Shown here piece by piece: positions 46,284 to 54,301 of a stretch of DNA of 64,000 bases (positions are counted from its first letter, which is position 1; each line of letters begins with the position of its first letter). This DNA comes from Nocardioides marmotae (GTDB lineage Bacteria > Actinomycetota > Actinomycetes > Propionibacteriales > Nocardioidaceae), in contig NZ_CP053660.1 in NCBI RefSeq assembly GCF_013177455.1, positions 310,001 to 374,000 on the forward strand, in the 5' to 3' direction. The notes beneath the pieces are model-generated. The model did not search any database, was not told the origin of the DNA, and saw nothing but the letters and a program-made list of their open reading frames with translations. Both the position numbers and the translations under genes were made by a program.

Positions 46284-46383
46284 GAGCCGCAGCGGCCAGC
46301 GCGAACGGGGGAGCGTCTGTGCGGATGCCGGCCGGGGCACCGCGAGGGGGACGAGGGCGGACCGATCGATCGGGAGGACACGG

Positions 46384-46857
46384 ATGGCTCACCTGGTGCT
46401 CGGGCTGTGGGTGGTGACCGCGTTCGGCGGCGCGTACATGTTCAGCTTCACGAACGGGGCGGCGCGCTCACGGGTGGAGGCCGAGCCGGGTCAGCTGACG
46501 TCCAAGCTGCCGCCGCTGGTGCTGTTCGTGCACCCGCTCTTCGGGCTGACGGGGCTCGCGTTCTGGATCGCCTACCTGGCGGCCGGGAAGCAGGCGCTGG
46601 CCTGGATCACCCTCGGCGTGCTGATCGCCGGCGCCGGGATCGGGGACGTCCTGATCTCCCGCACGCTCCGCGGCCGCAAGGACGCCGAGCCGACCGTCGA
46701 GGACCGCATCCCGACCATCGCGATGGTGGCGCACGGCCTCTCGGCGACCGCGCTGATCGTCTCGGTCCTCGTGGTCTGCCTGGGCTGGGACAGCCAGGCC
46801 GACGACGGCGTCGACGACGGCGACACCCGCGGCCCGCTCGTGCACGTCCAGCGCTGA
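46384..46857 (+). CDS. Small membrane protein of unknown function
   Basis: A 157-residue protein with four predicted transmembrane segments (about 3-20, 45-65, 70-88 and 110-132) and an acidic, hydrophilic C-terminus (DSQADDGVDDGD). GGGAGGAC precedes the ATG; the upstream open frame only reads through repeats. I do not recognise a functional family. It converges with kynU, 7 bp apart. Confidence 0.75.
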   Translation: MAHLVLGLWVVTAFGGAYMFSFTNGAARSRVEAEPGQLTSKLPPLVLFVHPLFGLTGLAFWIAYLAAGKQALAWITLGVLIAGAGIGDVLISRTLRGRKDAEPTVEDRIPTIAMVAHGLSATALIVSVLVVCLGWDSQADDGVDDGDTRGPLVHVQR

Positions 46858-46864
46858 GGGCGTG

Positions 46865-48127
46865 TCAGGACGAGCTGACGTCCGCGAGCGCCGCGGCGAT
46901 CGCGTCGACACCGCGCTCGACCTCGGCGAAGCTCGTGCTCAGCGGCGAGAGCCCGACGCGCAGCCCGGCCGGCGGTCGGAAGTCGGGCACGACGCCCCGC
47001 TCCCACAGCAGGGCGGTGACCTCGCGGAACGCCGGGTGCTCGAGCATCACGTGCGCCCCGCGCGCGGCGGGGTCGCGCGGGCTGGCCAGCCGGACGCCGT
47101 ACGCCGCCAGCCGCTCGTCGGCGAGCGCGACGGCGTGCTCGGTCAGCGCCATCCCCTTCGCGCGGACCGCCGGCAGGCCGGCCTCCTCGAGCAGGTCGAG
47201 CATCGCCTGCAGCGGCTGCATCGCGAGCACCGGCGGGGTGCCGGTGAGCAGCCGGCGGATGCCCGGCGCGGGCTCGTAGCCCGGCCCCATCGCGAACGGG
47301 TCGGCGTGGCCCATCCACCCCCACAGCGGCTGCTGCAGGTCGGGCAGCAGGTCGGCGCGGACGTAGGCGAAGGCGGGGGAGCCGGGCCCGCCGTTGAGGT
47401 ACTTGTAGGTGCAGCCGACGGCGAGGTCGGCGCCCCACGCGTCGAGCGCGACCTCGACCGAGCCGGCGGAGTGGCTGAGGTCCCAGACGACCAGCGCGCC
47501 CGCGTCGTGGACGAGCGCGGTCAGCGCGGCGCCGTCCGCGACGTGCGCGGAGCGGAAGGCGACATGGCTGAGCAGCACGAACGCCGTGTCCGGGCCCAGC
47601 GCCGGCGCCAGGTCCTCGACGGTGACCCCACCGTCGGGGTCGGCCTCGATCCAGCGCACGGTCAGCCCGCACTCGGCGGCGACGCCCTCGACGAGGTAGC
47701 GGTCGGTGGGGAAGTTGTCCCGGTCGACGACCACCTCGCGCCGCCCCGGTCGCGCGGCGGCCGCGGCGCGCAGCAGCTTGTAGAGCAGCACCGAGGTGGA
47801 GTCGCCGACCACCACCTGGCCCGGGCCGGCGCCGAGGACGACCCGGCCGAGCCGGTCGCCGACCCGCGTCGGCTCGTCCATCCACGACTCACCCCAGCTG
47901 CGGATCAGCCGGTCGCCCCAGGCGCCCTCGACGAACCCGGCCAGCCGCGCGGGCACGGTCGCCACCGGCCGGCCCAGGGAGTTCCCGTCGAGGTAGGCCA
48001 CGACGGCGGGGTCGTCGGCGCCGACGAATCGGGATCGGTACGCCGCCAGCGGGTCGCGCGCGTCGAGCTCGGCCGACGTCGGCCGGGCCGCCGCGGCTGC
48101 CCCAGCCGGCCCGGCCCCCGCGCTCAC
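46865..48127 (-). CDS. kynU: Kynureninase
   Basis: A 420-residue PLP enzyme that splits L-kynurenine to anthranilate and alanine (or 3-hydroxykynurenine to 3-hydroxyanthranilate). YLDGNSLGRPV is a family mark near the start, VVWDLSHSAGSVEV binds PLP, and the Schiff-base Lys is in VGCTYKYLNGGPGSPAF. The GTG overlaps the kynA stop (GTGA). It is the last gene of a three-gene coupled operon. Confidence 0.95.
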   Translation of the reverse strand: MSAGAGPAGAAAAARPTSAELDARDPLAAYRSRFVGADDPAVVAYLDGNSLGRPVATVPARLAGFVEGAWGDRLIRSWGESWMDEPTRVGDRLGRVVLGAGPGQVVVGDSTSVLLYKLLRAAAAARPGRREVVVDRDNFPTDRYLVEGVAAECGLTVRWIEADPDGGVTVEDLAPALGPDTAFVLLSHVAFRSAHVADGAALTALVHDAGALVVWDLSHSAGSVEVALDAWGADLAVGCTYKYLNGGPGSPAFAYVRADLLPDLQQPLWGWMGHADPFAMGPGYEPAPGIRRLLTGTPPVLAMQPLQAMLDLLEEAGLPAVRAKGMALTEHAVALADERLAAYGVRLASPRDPAARGAHVMLEHPAFREVTALLWERGVVPDFRPPAGLRVGLSPLSTSFAEVERGVDAIAAALADVSSS

Positions 48128-48978
48128 GCGCGCACCTCGCCGCGCACGGCGTACAGCTCGGGGAAGAACGTCAGGTCGAGCGCCTTGCGCAGGAAGCCCA
48201 CGCCGGAGGAGCCGCCGGTGCCGCGCTGGAAGCCGATGGTGCGCTGCACGGTGCGCAGGTGGCGGAAGCGCCACTCCTGGAGGTTGTCCTCGAGGTCGAC
48301 GAGGTCCTCGCAGGCCTCGTAGAGCCCCCACGGCAGGTCGCGCTCCTCATAGACCCGGCGGAAGACCGGCACCAGGTCCTCGCGGTAGGACCACGGCTCG
48401 CGCACGTCGCGCTCGAGGACGTCGGCCGGGACGTCGAGGCCGCGGCGGGCGAGCAGGCGCAGGAAGGCGTCGTAGAGCGTCGGCTCCTCCAGCAGGGTCG
48501 CGAGCAGCGCGTGCGCCTCCGGCTCGGACTCGAAGACCTGGAGCATGGCGGCGGACTTGTTGCCGAGGACGAACTCGACGGCGCGGTACTGGTGGGACTG
48601 GAAGCCCGAGCTGCTGCCCAGCGCGCCACGGAACTCGGCGTACTCCCGCGGGGTCAGCGTCGCCAGCACCGACCACTGCTGGATGAGCGTGCGCTGGATC
48701 GCCTTGACCCGGGCCAGGCACTTCAGCGCCGGCTCGAGACGGTCGGCGTCCAGCAGTGCGCGCGCCTCGCGCAGCTCGTGGAGGACCAGCTTGAGCCACA
48801 GCTCGGAGGTCTGGTGCTGGACGATGAAGAGCATCTCGTCGTGGTGCTCCGGCGTGCTGCGCGGGTGCTGGGCCGACAGCAGCCGGTCCAGGTCGAGGTA
48901 GCGGCCGTAGCTCATCTCGCCGTGGAAGTCGGTGCGCACGCCCTCCTCGAGGGGTCGCTCCGCAGGGATGCCGGTCAT
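48124..48978 (-). CDS. kynA: Tryptophan 2,3-dioxygenase
   Basis: A 284-residue haem dioxygenase that opens the indole ring of L-tryptophan to N-formylkynurenine. It has DFHGEMSYGRYLDLDRLL, MLFIVQHQTSELWLKL with the haem-pocket His, GSSSGFQSHQYRAVE, and the tryptophan-binding loop QRGTGGSSGVGFLR. The ATG lies inside the stop of the upstream methyltransferase gene (ATGA). Kynurenine formamidase, the next enzyme, is not encoded in this operon. Confidence 0.96.
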   Translation of the reverse strand: MTGIPAERPLEEGVRTDFHGEMSYGRYLDLDRLLSAQHPRSTPEHHDEMLFIVQHQTSELWLKLVLHELREARALLDADRLEPALKCLARVKAIQRTLIQQWSVLATLTPREYAEFRGALGSSSGFQSHQYRAVEFVLGNKSAAMLQVFESEPEAHALLATLLEEPTLYDAFLRLLARRGLDVPADVLERDVREPWSYREDLVPVFRRVYEERDLPWGLYEACEDLVDLEDNLQEWRFRHLRTVQRTIGFQRGTGGSSGVGFLRKALDLTFFPELYAVRGEVRA

Positions 48979-49751
48979 GCCGCGACGGTAACCCCCGCCG
49001 TCGCGAGGACGGCACAGCCCTCGACCTCCGCGTCCTCGACCACGACGGCGGCCAGGCCGGCCCCGCGCAGGAGGTCCGCGGACCGCTCGGCCTGGTGCCG
49101 GCCGGTCTCCACGACGACGCTCGCGCCGGGTGCGAGCCACGGCCCCACGGTCGCCGCCAGCCGCCGCTGCACGTCGAGGCCGTCGGCGCCGCCGTCGAGC
49201 GCGACCCGGTGCTCGTGGTCGCGGGCCTCGGGCGGCATCAGGGCGACCTCGTCGGTCGGGACGTACGGCGCGTTGGCCACCACCACGTCCACGCGACCGA
49301 GCAGGTGGCGCGGCAGCGCGGCGAGCAGGTCGCCCTCGTGCACGACCTCGGCGGGCAGGTTGCGCCGCGCGCAGGCGACGGCGGCGGGGTCGAGGTCGGC
49401 GGCGTGCACCTCGATGTCGGGGCGCGCGGCGCGGATCGCGGCCGCCACGGCCCCCGAGCCGCAGCACACGTCGACGACGACCGCGCCGGGGCCGGGACCG
49501 GCCAGCCGCTCGACCGCGAGCCGCACCAGCAGCGTCGTACGCCGCCGGGGCACGAAGACCCCCGGCTCGACCACCACGCGCAGCCCGCCGAAGTCCGCCC
49601 AGCCGACGACCTGCTCCACCGGGGTGCCGGCGATCCGGGCGGCGACCATCTGCTCGAGGTCGGCCGCGTCGGCCGCCGCCCCGACCAGCAGCGCGGCCTC
49701 CTCCTCGGCGTACACGCAGCCCGCCGCGCGCAGCCGCTCGACCACCCTCAC
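48975..49751 (-). CDS. HemK/PrmC-like methyltransferase with NAPY motif
   Basis: A 258-residue class I SAM methyltransferase annotated in relatives as putative protein N5-glutamine methyltransferase. FVPRRRTTLLVRLA and VVDVCCGSGAVAAAI (SAM loop) are typical, but the catalytic motif is NAPY rather than the NPPY of PrmC/HemK. The first 60 residues are shorter than the PrmC substrate domain. It is the first gene of the operon with kynA and kynU; a link to tryptophan breakdown is not evident. A CAGGAT box 7 nt before the GTG may give a leaderless mRNA. Confidence 0.85.
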   Translation of the reverse strand: MRVVERLRAAGCVYAEEEAALLVGAAADAADLEQMVAARIAGTPVEQVVGWADFGGLRVVVEPGVFVPRRRTTLLVRLAVERLAGPGPGAVVVDVCCGSGAVAAAIRAARPDIEVHAADLDPAAVACARRNLPAEVVHEGDLLAALPRHLLGRVDVVVANAPYVPTDEVALMPPEARDHEHRVALDGGADGLDVQRRLAATVGPWLAPGASVVVETGRHQAERSADLLRGAGLAAVVVEDAEVEGCAVLATAGVTVAA

Positions 49752-49773
49752 GGGTCCGATCCTGCCCGGGCGC

Positions 49774-49797
49774 GGAACTGGAACACGTTACTGTTCC
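49774..49797. promoter_or_regulatory. TetR/KstR-like operator between divergent operons
   Basis: A 24-bp imperfect dyad with ends GGAAC and GTTCC. Inside it, TGGAACACGTTACT (49779-49792) matches the KstR-type pattern TnnAACnnGTTnnA at all fixed positions except the last. It overlaps the OYE -10 box. Confidence 0.5.
49789..49794 (+). promoter_or_regulatory. -10 box TACTGT, leaderless start of OYE gene
   Basis: A TANNNT box 7 nt before the GTG at 49802. Confidence 0.5.
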
Positions 49798-49801
49798 GCG
49801 C

Positions 49802-51004
49802 GTGAGCGCTCCCGACGTCTTCGCCCCCGCCACCCTCGGACCCGTCCGGCTGCGCAACCGCACCGTCAAGGCCGCGACGTTCGAGGGCCGCACGCCGCAC
49901 GGCCAGGTGACCGACGAGCTGATCGACTACCACCTCGCCCCGGTCCGCGGCGGCGTCGGGCTGACCACCGTGGCCTACCTCGCCGTGGCGCCCGAGGGCC
50001 GCACGCACCGCGAGGTGATCGTGGTCGGCGAGGACACCCTCGCCGGGCTGACCCGGCTCGCCGACGCCGTCCACGCCGAGGGCGCCGCGATCGCCGGGCA
50101 GGTCGGCCATGCCGGCCCGGTCGCCAACGGCCGCTCCAACGGCGTCAAGGCGATCGCCGCCAGCGGCATGCCGAGCCCGCTGTCGATGCAGATGATCCGC
50201 TCGGCGACCGAGGCCGACCTCACCCGCGTCACCAAGGCGTACGTCGCCGCCGCCCGGCTGCTCGTGCGCGCCGGCTTCGACGTGCTCGAGCTGCACATGG
50301 CGCACAGCTACCTGATCTCCTCCTTCCTCGCCCCCGGCCTCAACCGCCGGAAGGACCGTTGGGGTGGCTCGCTGGAGAACCGTGCCCGGCTCGCCCGGCA
50401 GGTCGCCCGCGCCGTCCGCGACGAGGTCGGCGGCGAGGTGGCGGTGACCGCGAAGGTCTCCACCTCCGACGGGTTCCCCGGTGGCGTCACCACCGAGACC
50501 GGCCTCGAGGTCGCGCGGCTGCTCGAGGCCGACGGCAACCTCGACGCGCTCCAGCTCTCCGGCGGCAGCTCGCTGATGAACCCGATGTACCTCTTCCGCG
50601 GCGACGCCCCGGTCGCGGAGTTCGCCGCCGCCATGCCGCTGCCGGTCCGCCTCGGCATGCGCACCCCCGTCGGCAGGTCGTTCATGAAGACCTACGAGTT
50701 CCACGAGGGCTACTTCCGCGACAAGGCCCTGCAGTTCCGTGAGGCGCTCTCGCTGCCGCTGATGTTCCTCGGCGGCGTCAACCGCCTCGAGACGATGCAG
50801 CAGGCGATGGCCGACGGCTTCGAGTACGTCGCCATGGGCCGGGCCCTGCTCCGCGAGCCCGACCTGCTCGCCCGGATGCAGGCCGGCCGCGCCGTGGAGG
50901 GCGTGTGCATCCACTGCAACCGCTGCATGCCGACCATCTACGCCGCCGGCGGCACCCGCTGCCCGGTCGCCCTCGAGATCTCCGGGTCGCCCGCCTCCGC
51001 CTGA
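49802..51004 (+). CDS. NADH:flavin oxidoreductase, Old Yellow Enzyme family (2,4-dienoyl-CoA reductase-like)
   Basis: A 400-residue FMN TIM barrel. QVGHAGP carries the active-site region, with HMAHSYLISSFLAPGLNRRKDRWGGSLENRARL and MGRALLREPDLLARM for FMN phosphate binding. A C-terminal Cys cluster, CIHCNRCMP and TRC, fits the 4Fe-4S site of dienoyl-CoA reductases, but the FAD/NAD domain that normally follows is absent, so an external electron donor is likely. The frame is open upstream; the GTG is fixed by the -10 box. The substrate is unknown. Confidence 0.9.
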   Translation: MSAPDVFAPATLGPVRLRNRTVKAATFEGRTPHGQVTDELIDYHLAPVRGGVGLTTVAYLAVAPEGRTHREVIVVGEDTLAGLTRLADAVHAEGAAIAGQVGHAGPVANGRSNGVKAIAASGMPSPLSMQMIRSATEADLTRVTKAYVAAARLLVRAGFDVLELHMAHSYLISSFLAPGLNRRKDRWGGSLENRARLARQVARAVRDEVGGEVAVTAKVSTSDGFPGGVTTETGLEVARLLEADGNLDALQLSGGSSLMNPMYLFRGDAPVAEFAAAMPLPVRLGMRTPVGRSFMKTYEFHEGYFRDKALQFREALSLPLMFLGGVNRLETMQQAMADGFEYVAMGRALLREPDLLARMQAGRAVEGVCIHCNRCMPTIYAAGGTRCPVALEISGSPASA

Positions 51005-51125
51005 TCCTGGCCGCTCGCCGGGCTTGTAACGGACAGTTCGCTGCTGTTCCTGCACGCTGCAACGTGCAGGAAGAGCGGCGAACGATGCGTTACATGTCCC
51101 GGCCGGCCCGCCCCTTCCGCGAATC

Positions 51126-51139
51126 TAGAACGTGTTCTA
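51126..51139. promoter_or_regulatory. Perfect 14-bp operator TAGAACGTGTTCTA
   Basis: A palindrome matching the KstR consensus TnnAACnnGTTnnA in full. It overlaps the -10 box of the gene at 51151, so a TetR-family repressor bound here would block transcription. Confidence 0.65.
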
Positions 51140-51143
51140 GGTT
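51138..51143 (+). promoter_or_regulatory. -10 box TAGGTT, leaderless start
   Basis: A TANNNT box 7 nt before the ATG at 51151; it overlaps the operator by two bases. Confidence 0.5.
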
Positions 51144-51150
51144 GTGCCCC

Positions 51151-52272
51151 ATGGCACAGGTCATCCCCGAGAAGCCCCTGCGCGTGGTCGTCTGGTCGAC
51201 GGGGACCATCGGCCGGCACGCGATCGCCGGCATCGACGCCCACCCCGACCTCGAGCTGGTCGGCGTCTGGGTCTCCAACCCGGTCAAGGACGGCAAGGAC
51301 GCCGGCGAGCTCGCCGAGCTCGGCCGTGAGCTCGGGATCGCGGCGACGACCGACCGCAACGCGCTCCTCGCCCTGGCGCCGGACGCGATCGTGCACACGG
51401 CGATGGCCGACGACCGCGTCTTCGAGTGCATCGAGGACCTCGTCGGCTTCGTCGAGGCCGGCATCGACGTGGTCAGCAGCGGGCCGGTGCTGCTCCAGTG
51501 GCCCGAGGGGATCCTCCCTCCGGAGATGATCGCCCGGATCGAGGAGGCCTGCCGGAAGGGCGGCGCGAGCCTGCACGTGAACGGGATCGATCCCGGCTTC
51601 GCCAACGACGTGCTGCCGCTGGTGCTGACCAGCCTCTCCCGGCGCATCGACGAGGTGCGCGTGATGGAGGTCTGCGACTACTCCACCTACTACCAGCCGG
51701 TGGTGATGGGGGAGATGTTCGGCTTCGGCAAGCCGATGGACGAGCTCGGCATGCTCTGGTACCCCGGCATCCTCACCATGGCCTGGGGCAGCGTCGTGCG
51801 CCAGATCGCCGCCGCCCTCGACGTCACCCTCGACGAGCCGCTCACCGAGGAGGTCGACCGCCGGCCCGCCGCCCGCGACACCGCCTCGGTCTCCGGGGAC
51901 ATCGCCGCCGGGACGATGGGCGCGGTGCGGTTCCAGGTGATCGGCAAGGTCGACGGCGTGCCGCGGGTGGTGCTCGAGCACGTCACCCGCACCGACGCGA
52001 GCGAGCACGACGACTGGGAGCGCCCGCCGGCCGGCACCGACGGCTGCTACCGGGTCCGGATCACCGGCGAGCCGATGATGCAGGTCGACTTCCTCCACCA
52101 CGGCGAGCACGGCGACCACAACGTCAGCGGCATGATCACCACCGCGCAGCGGCTGGTGAACGCCCTGCCCGCCGTCGTCGCCGCCGAGCCCGGCATCGTC
52201 CGCGCGGTCGACCTGCCGCTGGTCACCGGCCGCGGCCTGGTCACCGGCACCCGCGAGCGGGCCGGCCGATGA
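51151..52272 (+). CDS. DapB-like NAD(P)-dependent dehydrogenase (amine dehydrogenase family)
   Basis: A 373-residue protein with an N-terminal Rossmann fold (RVVVWSTGTIGRHAIAGIDAHPDLELVGVWV) like dihydrodipicolinate reductase and 2,4-diaminopentanoate dehydrogenase. HVNGIDPGFANDVLPLVL and EVCDYSTYYQP are conserved in the mycobacterial and nocardioform relatives, which lack lysine-pathway context. It overlaps the SDR start (ATGA). The substrate is unknown; the KstR-like operator hints at lipid- or steroid-type catabolism. Confidence 0.85.
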   Translation: MAQVIPEKPLRVVVWSTGTIGRHAIAGIDAHPDLELVGVWVSNPVKDGKDAGELAELGRELGIAATTDRNALLALAPDAIVHTAMADDRVFECIEDLVGFVEAGIDVVSSGPVLLQWPEGILPPEMIARIEEACRKGGASLHVNGIDPGFANDVLPLVLTSLSRRIDEVRVMEVCDYSTYYQPVVMGEMFGFGKPMDELGMLWYPGILTMAWGSVVRQIAAALDVTLDEPLTEEVDRRPAARDTASVSGDIAAGTMGAVRFQVIGKVDGVPRVVLEHVTRTDASEHDDWERPPAGTDGCYRVRITGEPMMQVDFLHHGEHGDHNVSGMITTAQRLVNALPAVVAAEPGIVRAVDLPLVTGRGLVTGTRERAGR

Positions 52273-53072
52273 CGATCCTCGACCGGTTCACCACCACCGA
52301 CCAGGTCGCGGTCGTCACCGGCGCCGGCCGCGGGATCGGCGCCGCCACGGCCGTCGCGCTGGCCGAGTCCGGCTCCGACGTCGTCGTCTCCGCGCGCACC
52401 GCCGGCCAGCTGGAGGAGGTCGCCGACCGGATCCGCGCCGCGGGGCGCCGGGCCGTCGTCGTACCGGCCGACCTCAGCGACCTCGACGCGGTCGCCGGCC
52501 TCGCGCACGCGGCGTACGACGCCTTCGGCCGGCTCGACACGGTCGTCAACAACGTCGGCGGGACCATCCCGAACGCCTTCCTCGACACGACGCCGGACTA
52601 CCTGGAGGAGGCGTTCCACTTCAACGTCACGACCGCGCACGCGCTGAGCGTCGCCGCGGTGCCGCTGATGCTGAAGGGCCCCGAGGGGCAGAAGTCGATC
52701 ACCTGCATCAGCTCGATGATGGGCCGCTCGGCCGGCCGCGGCTACCTCGCGTACGGCACCGCGAAGGCCGCCCTCGCGCACTGGGCGCGGCTCGCGGCCA
52801 CCGACCTGGCGCCGCGGATCCGGGTCAACGGGATCTACGTCGGCTCGGTGATGACCAGCGCGCTGGAGTTCGTCGCCGGGGTGCCCGAGATGATGGACCA
52901 GCTCGAGACCAAGACCCCGCTCGGCCGCGTCGGGGAGGCCGAGGACATCGCGGCGGCGGTCGTCTACCTCAGCTCGCGCGCCGGCCAGTACGTCACCGGG
53001 AAGCTGCTCGAGGTCGACGGCGGCATCCAGGCGCCCAACCTCGACCTGGGGCTGCCGGACGTGTCGGGGTGA
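52269..53072 (+). CDS. Short-chain dehydrogenase/reductase
   Basis: A 267-residue classical SDR: cofactor loop TGAGRGIGAATAVAL, NNVGG, catalytic Ser in CISSMMG and Y-x3-K in YLAYGTAKAAL. VYLSSRAGQYVTGKLLEVDGG marks the C-terminal end. It is coupled to the DapB-like gene, so they probably act on the same compound. The MBL gene follows with its own leaderless promoter. Confidence 0.93.
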   Translation: MTILDRFTTTDQVAVVTGAGRGIGAATAVALAESGSDVVVSARTAGQLEEVADRIRAAGRRAVVVPADLSDLDAVAGLAHAAYDAFGRLDTVVNNVGGTIPNAFLDTTPDYLEEAFHFNVTTAHALSVAAVPLMLKGPEGQKSITCISSMMGRSAGRGYLAYGTAKAALAHWARLAATDLAPRIRVNGIYVGSVMTSALEFVAGVPEMMDQLETKTPLGRVGEAEDIAAAVVYLSSRAGQYVTGKLLEVDGGIQAPNLDLGLPDVSG

Positions 53073-53081
53073 CCGCCTCCG

Positions 53082-53087
53082 TAGGGT
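53082..53087 (+). promoter_or_regulatory. -10 box TAGGGT, leaderless start of MBL gene
   Basis: A TANNNT box 7 nt before the GTG at 53095. Confidence 0.5.
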
Positions 53088-53094
53088 CCGGGGC

Positions 53095-54180
53095 GTGACG
53101 ACCTCATCCGGCCCCGGCACCTCCACCGCCCACGCTGTCTCCCCCGACTCCGGCGAGCACTGGACCGCCGAGGGCGCCTGGGAGGTGGCCGACGGCATCC
53201 ACCGCATCCCCCTGCCGCTGCCGATGGACGGTCTGCGGGCGGTCAACGTGTACGTCGTCGTGGCCGACGACGGGCTGACGCTGGTCGACGGCGGGTGGGC
53301 GATCCCGCAGGCGCGCGAGCTGCTCGAGCGGTGCCTGAAGCAGGTCGGCGCCGGGTTCGGCGACATCCGCCGCTTCCTCGTCACCCACGTCCACCGCGAC
53401 CACTACACGCTCGCGCGGGTGCTCGGCACCGAGCTCGGCGTCGACGTCGCCCTCGGCCTGGGCGACCGGCCGGCGCTGGAGCTGATGCGGGACGCCGCCT
53501 CGATGACCGAGAACCCCTTCGCCGGTGCGCTGCGCACCGCCGGCGCCCTCGACCTCGCCGAGCAGTGGAACGCCCCCGACGACGGCGACCCCGAGGCCGG
53601 CAAGCTGCCCGACCCCGCGCAGTGGGCCTTCGCCGACACCTGGCTCGACGGCGACCAGCGGATCGAGGTCGGCCCGCGCACCCTCGACGCCGTGCACACC
53701 CCCGGGCACACCCCTGGGCACTACGTGTACGCCGAGCGCGACGCCGGCCTGCTCTTCGCCGGCGACCACGTCCTGCCGACGATCACCCCCTCCATCGGCT
53801 TCACGATGCCCACCGTCGACCAGCCGCTCGGCGACTTCATGGCCTCGCTGACCAAGGTCCGCTCGCTGCCCGACCTCCGGGTCCTGCCCGCCCACGGCCC
53901 GGTCGCCCCCTCCTCGCACGTCCGGGTCGACGAGCTGCTCGCCCACCACGAGACCCGCCTGACCGACTCGCTCGCCGCCCTCTCCGCCGGCCCGCGCACC
54001 GCCCACCAGGTCGCCGGCCGCCTCGGCTGGACCCGCCACGAGCACGCCTACGACACCCTCGACGTCTTCAGCCGCGGCATGGCCGCCATGGAGACCAAGG
54101 CCCACCTCGAGCTGCTCGTCGCCCGGGGGCTCGCCACCCGCTCCGAGACCTCCGACGGGGTTGTGTTCGCGGCCGTGTGA
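53095..54180 (+). CDS. Metallo-beta-lactamase-fold hydrolase
   Basis: A 361-residue MBL-fold protein. The metal motif HVHRDH (in LVTHVHRDHYTLARV), then HTPGHTPGHYVYAE, FAGDHVLPTITPSIG and PAHGPV supply the remaining His/Asp ligands. A C-terminal helical domain (about 290-361, RLGWTRHEHAYDTLDVFSRGMAAMETKAHLELL) is like the winged-helix tail of LACTB2-type hydrolases. It probably cleaves a thioester or ester. The N-terminal 25 residues are Ser/Pro-rich. Confidence 0.9.
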   Translation: MTTSSGPGTSTAHAVSPDSGEHWTAEGAWEVADGIHRIPLPLPMDGLRAVNVYVVVADDGLTLVDGGWAIPQARELLERCLKQVGAGFGDIRRFLVTHVHRDHYTLARVLGTELGVDVALGLGDRPALELMRDAASMTENPFAGALRTAGALDLAEQWNAPDDGDPEAGKLPDPAQWAFADTWLDGDQRIEVGPRTLDAVHTPGHTPGHYVYAERDAGLLFAGDHVLPTITPSIGFTMPTVDQPLGDFMASLTKVRSLPDLRVLPAHGPVAPSSHVRVDELLAHHETRLTDSLAALSAGPRTAHQVAGRLGWTRHEHAYDTLDVFSRGMAAMETKAHLELLVARGLATRSETSDGVVFAAV

Positions 54181-54192
54181 GGGGGTTGGTCG

Positions 54193-54276
54193 CGTACCAC
54201 CTTTTGGTGGGATACGACCGCTTCCGGGTCAATATTCTGGCCCAGAAGCGGATACGTACCACCTATAGGTGGTACG
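54193..54276. terminator. Nested hairpins between convergent genes
   Basis: A perfect 22-bp palindrome, CGTACCACCTATAGGTGGTACG, at 54255-54276, a similar imperfect one at 54193-54216, and between them CCGCTTCCGGG pairing with CCCAGAAGCGG around a 12-base AT-rich loop (about 54218-54251). The outer arms also pair with each other. It is probably a bidirectional terminator, with much more order than one needs. Confidence 0.65.
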
Positions 54277-54301
54277 CACCCGACCCCACGAGCCCCACCC
54301 G

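Larger units (their letters stand above)
45613..46383. repeat. Gene-free 771-bp repeat region upstream of the DUF222-HNH gene
   Basis: No convincing gene is seen here. It holds an 18-bp triplet (45713-45766), two copies of a longer module that starts with GGCGGCCAGAGACCCGGCAGCG (near 45698 and 45890), and a 77-bp tandem array. It ends with the binding site GGGAGGACACGG for the gene at 46384. Confidence 0.85.

Noticed and set aside
45943..46383. Extended frame upstream of the small membrane protein
   Set aside because: It reads only through the 77-bp repeats; the ATG at 46384 has a good ribosome binding site and begins the first membrane segment.
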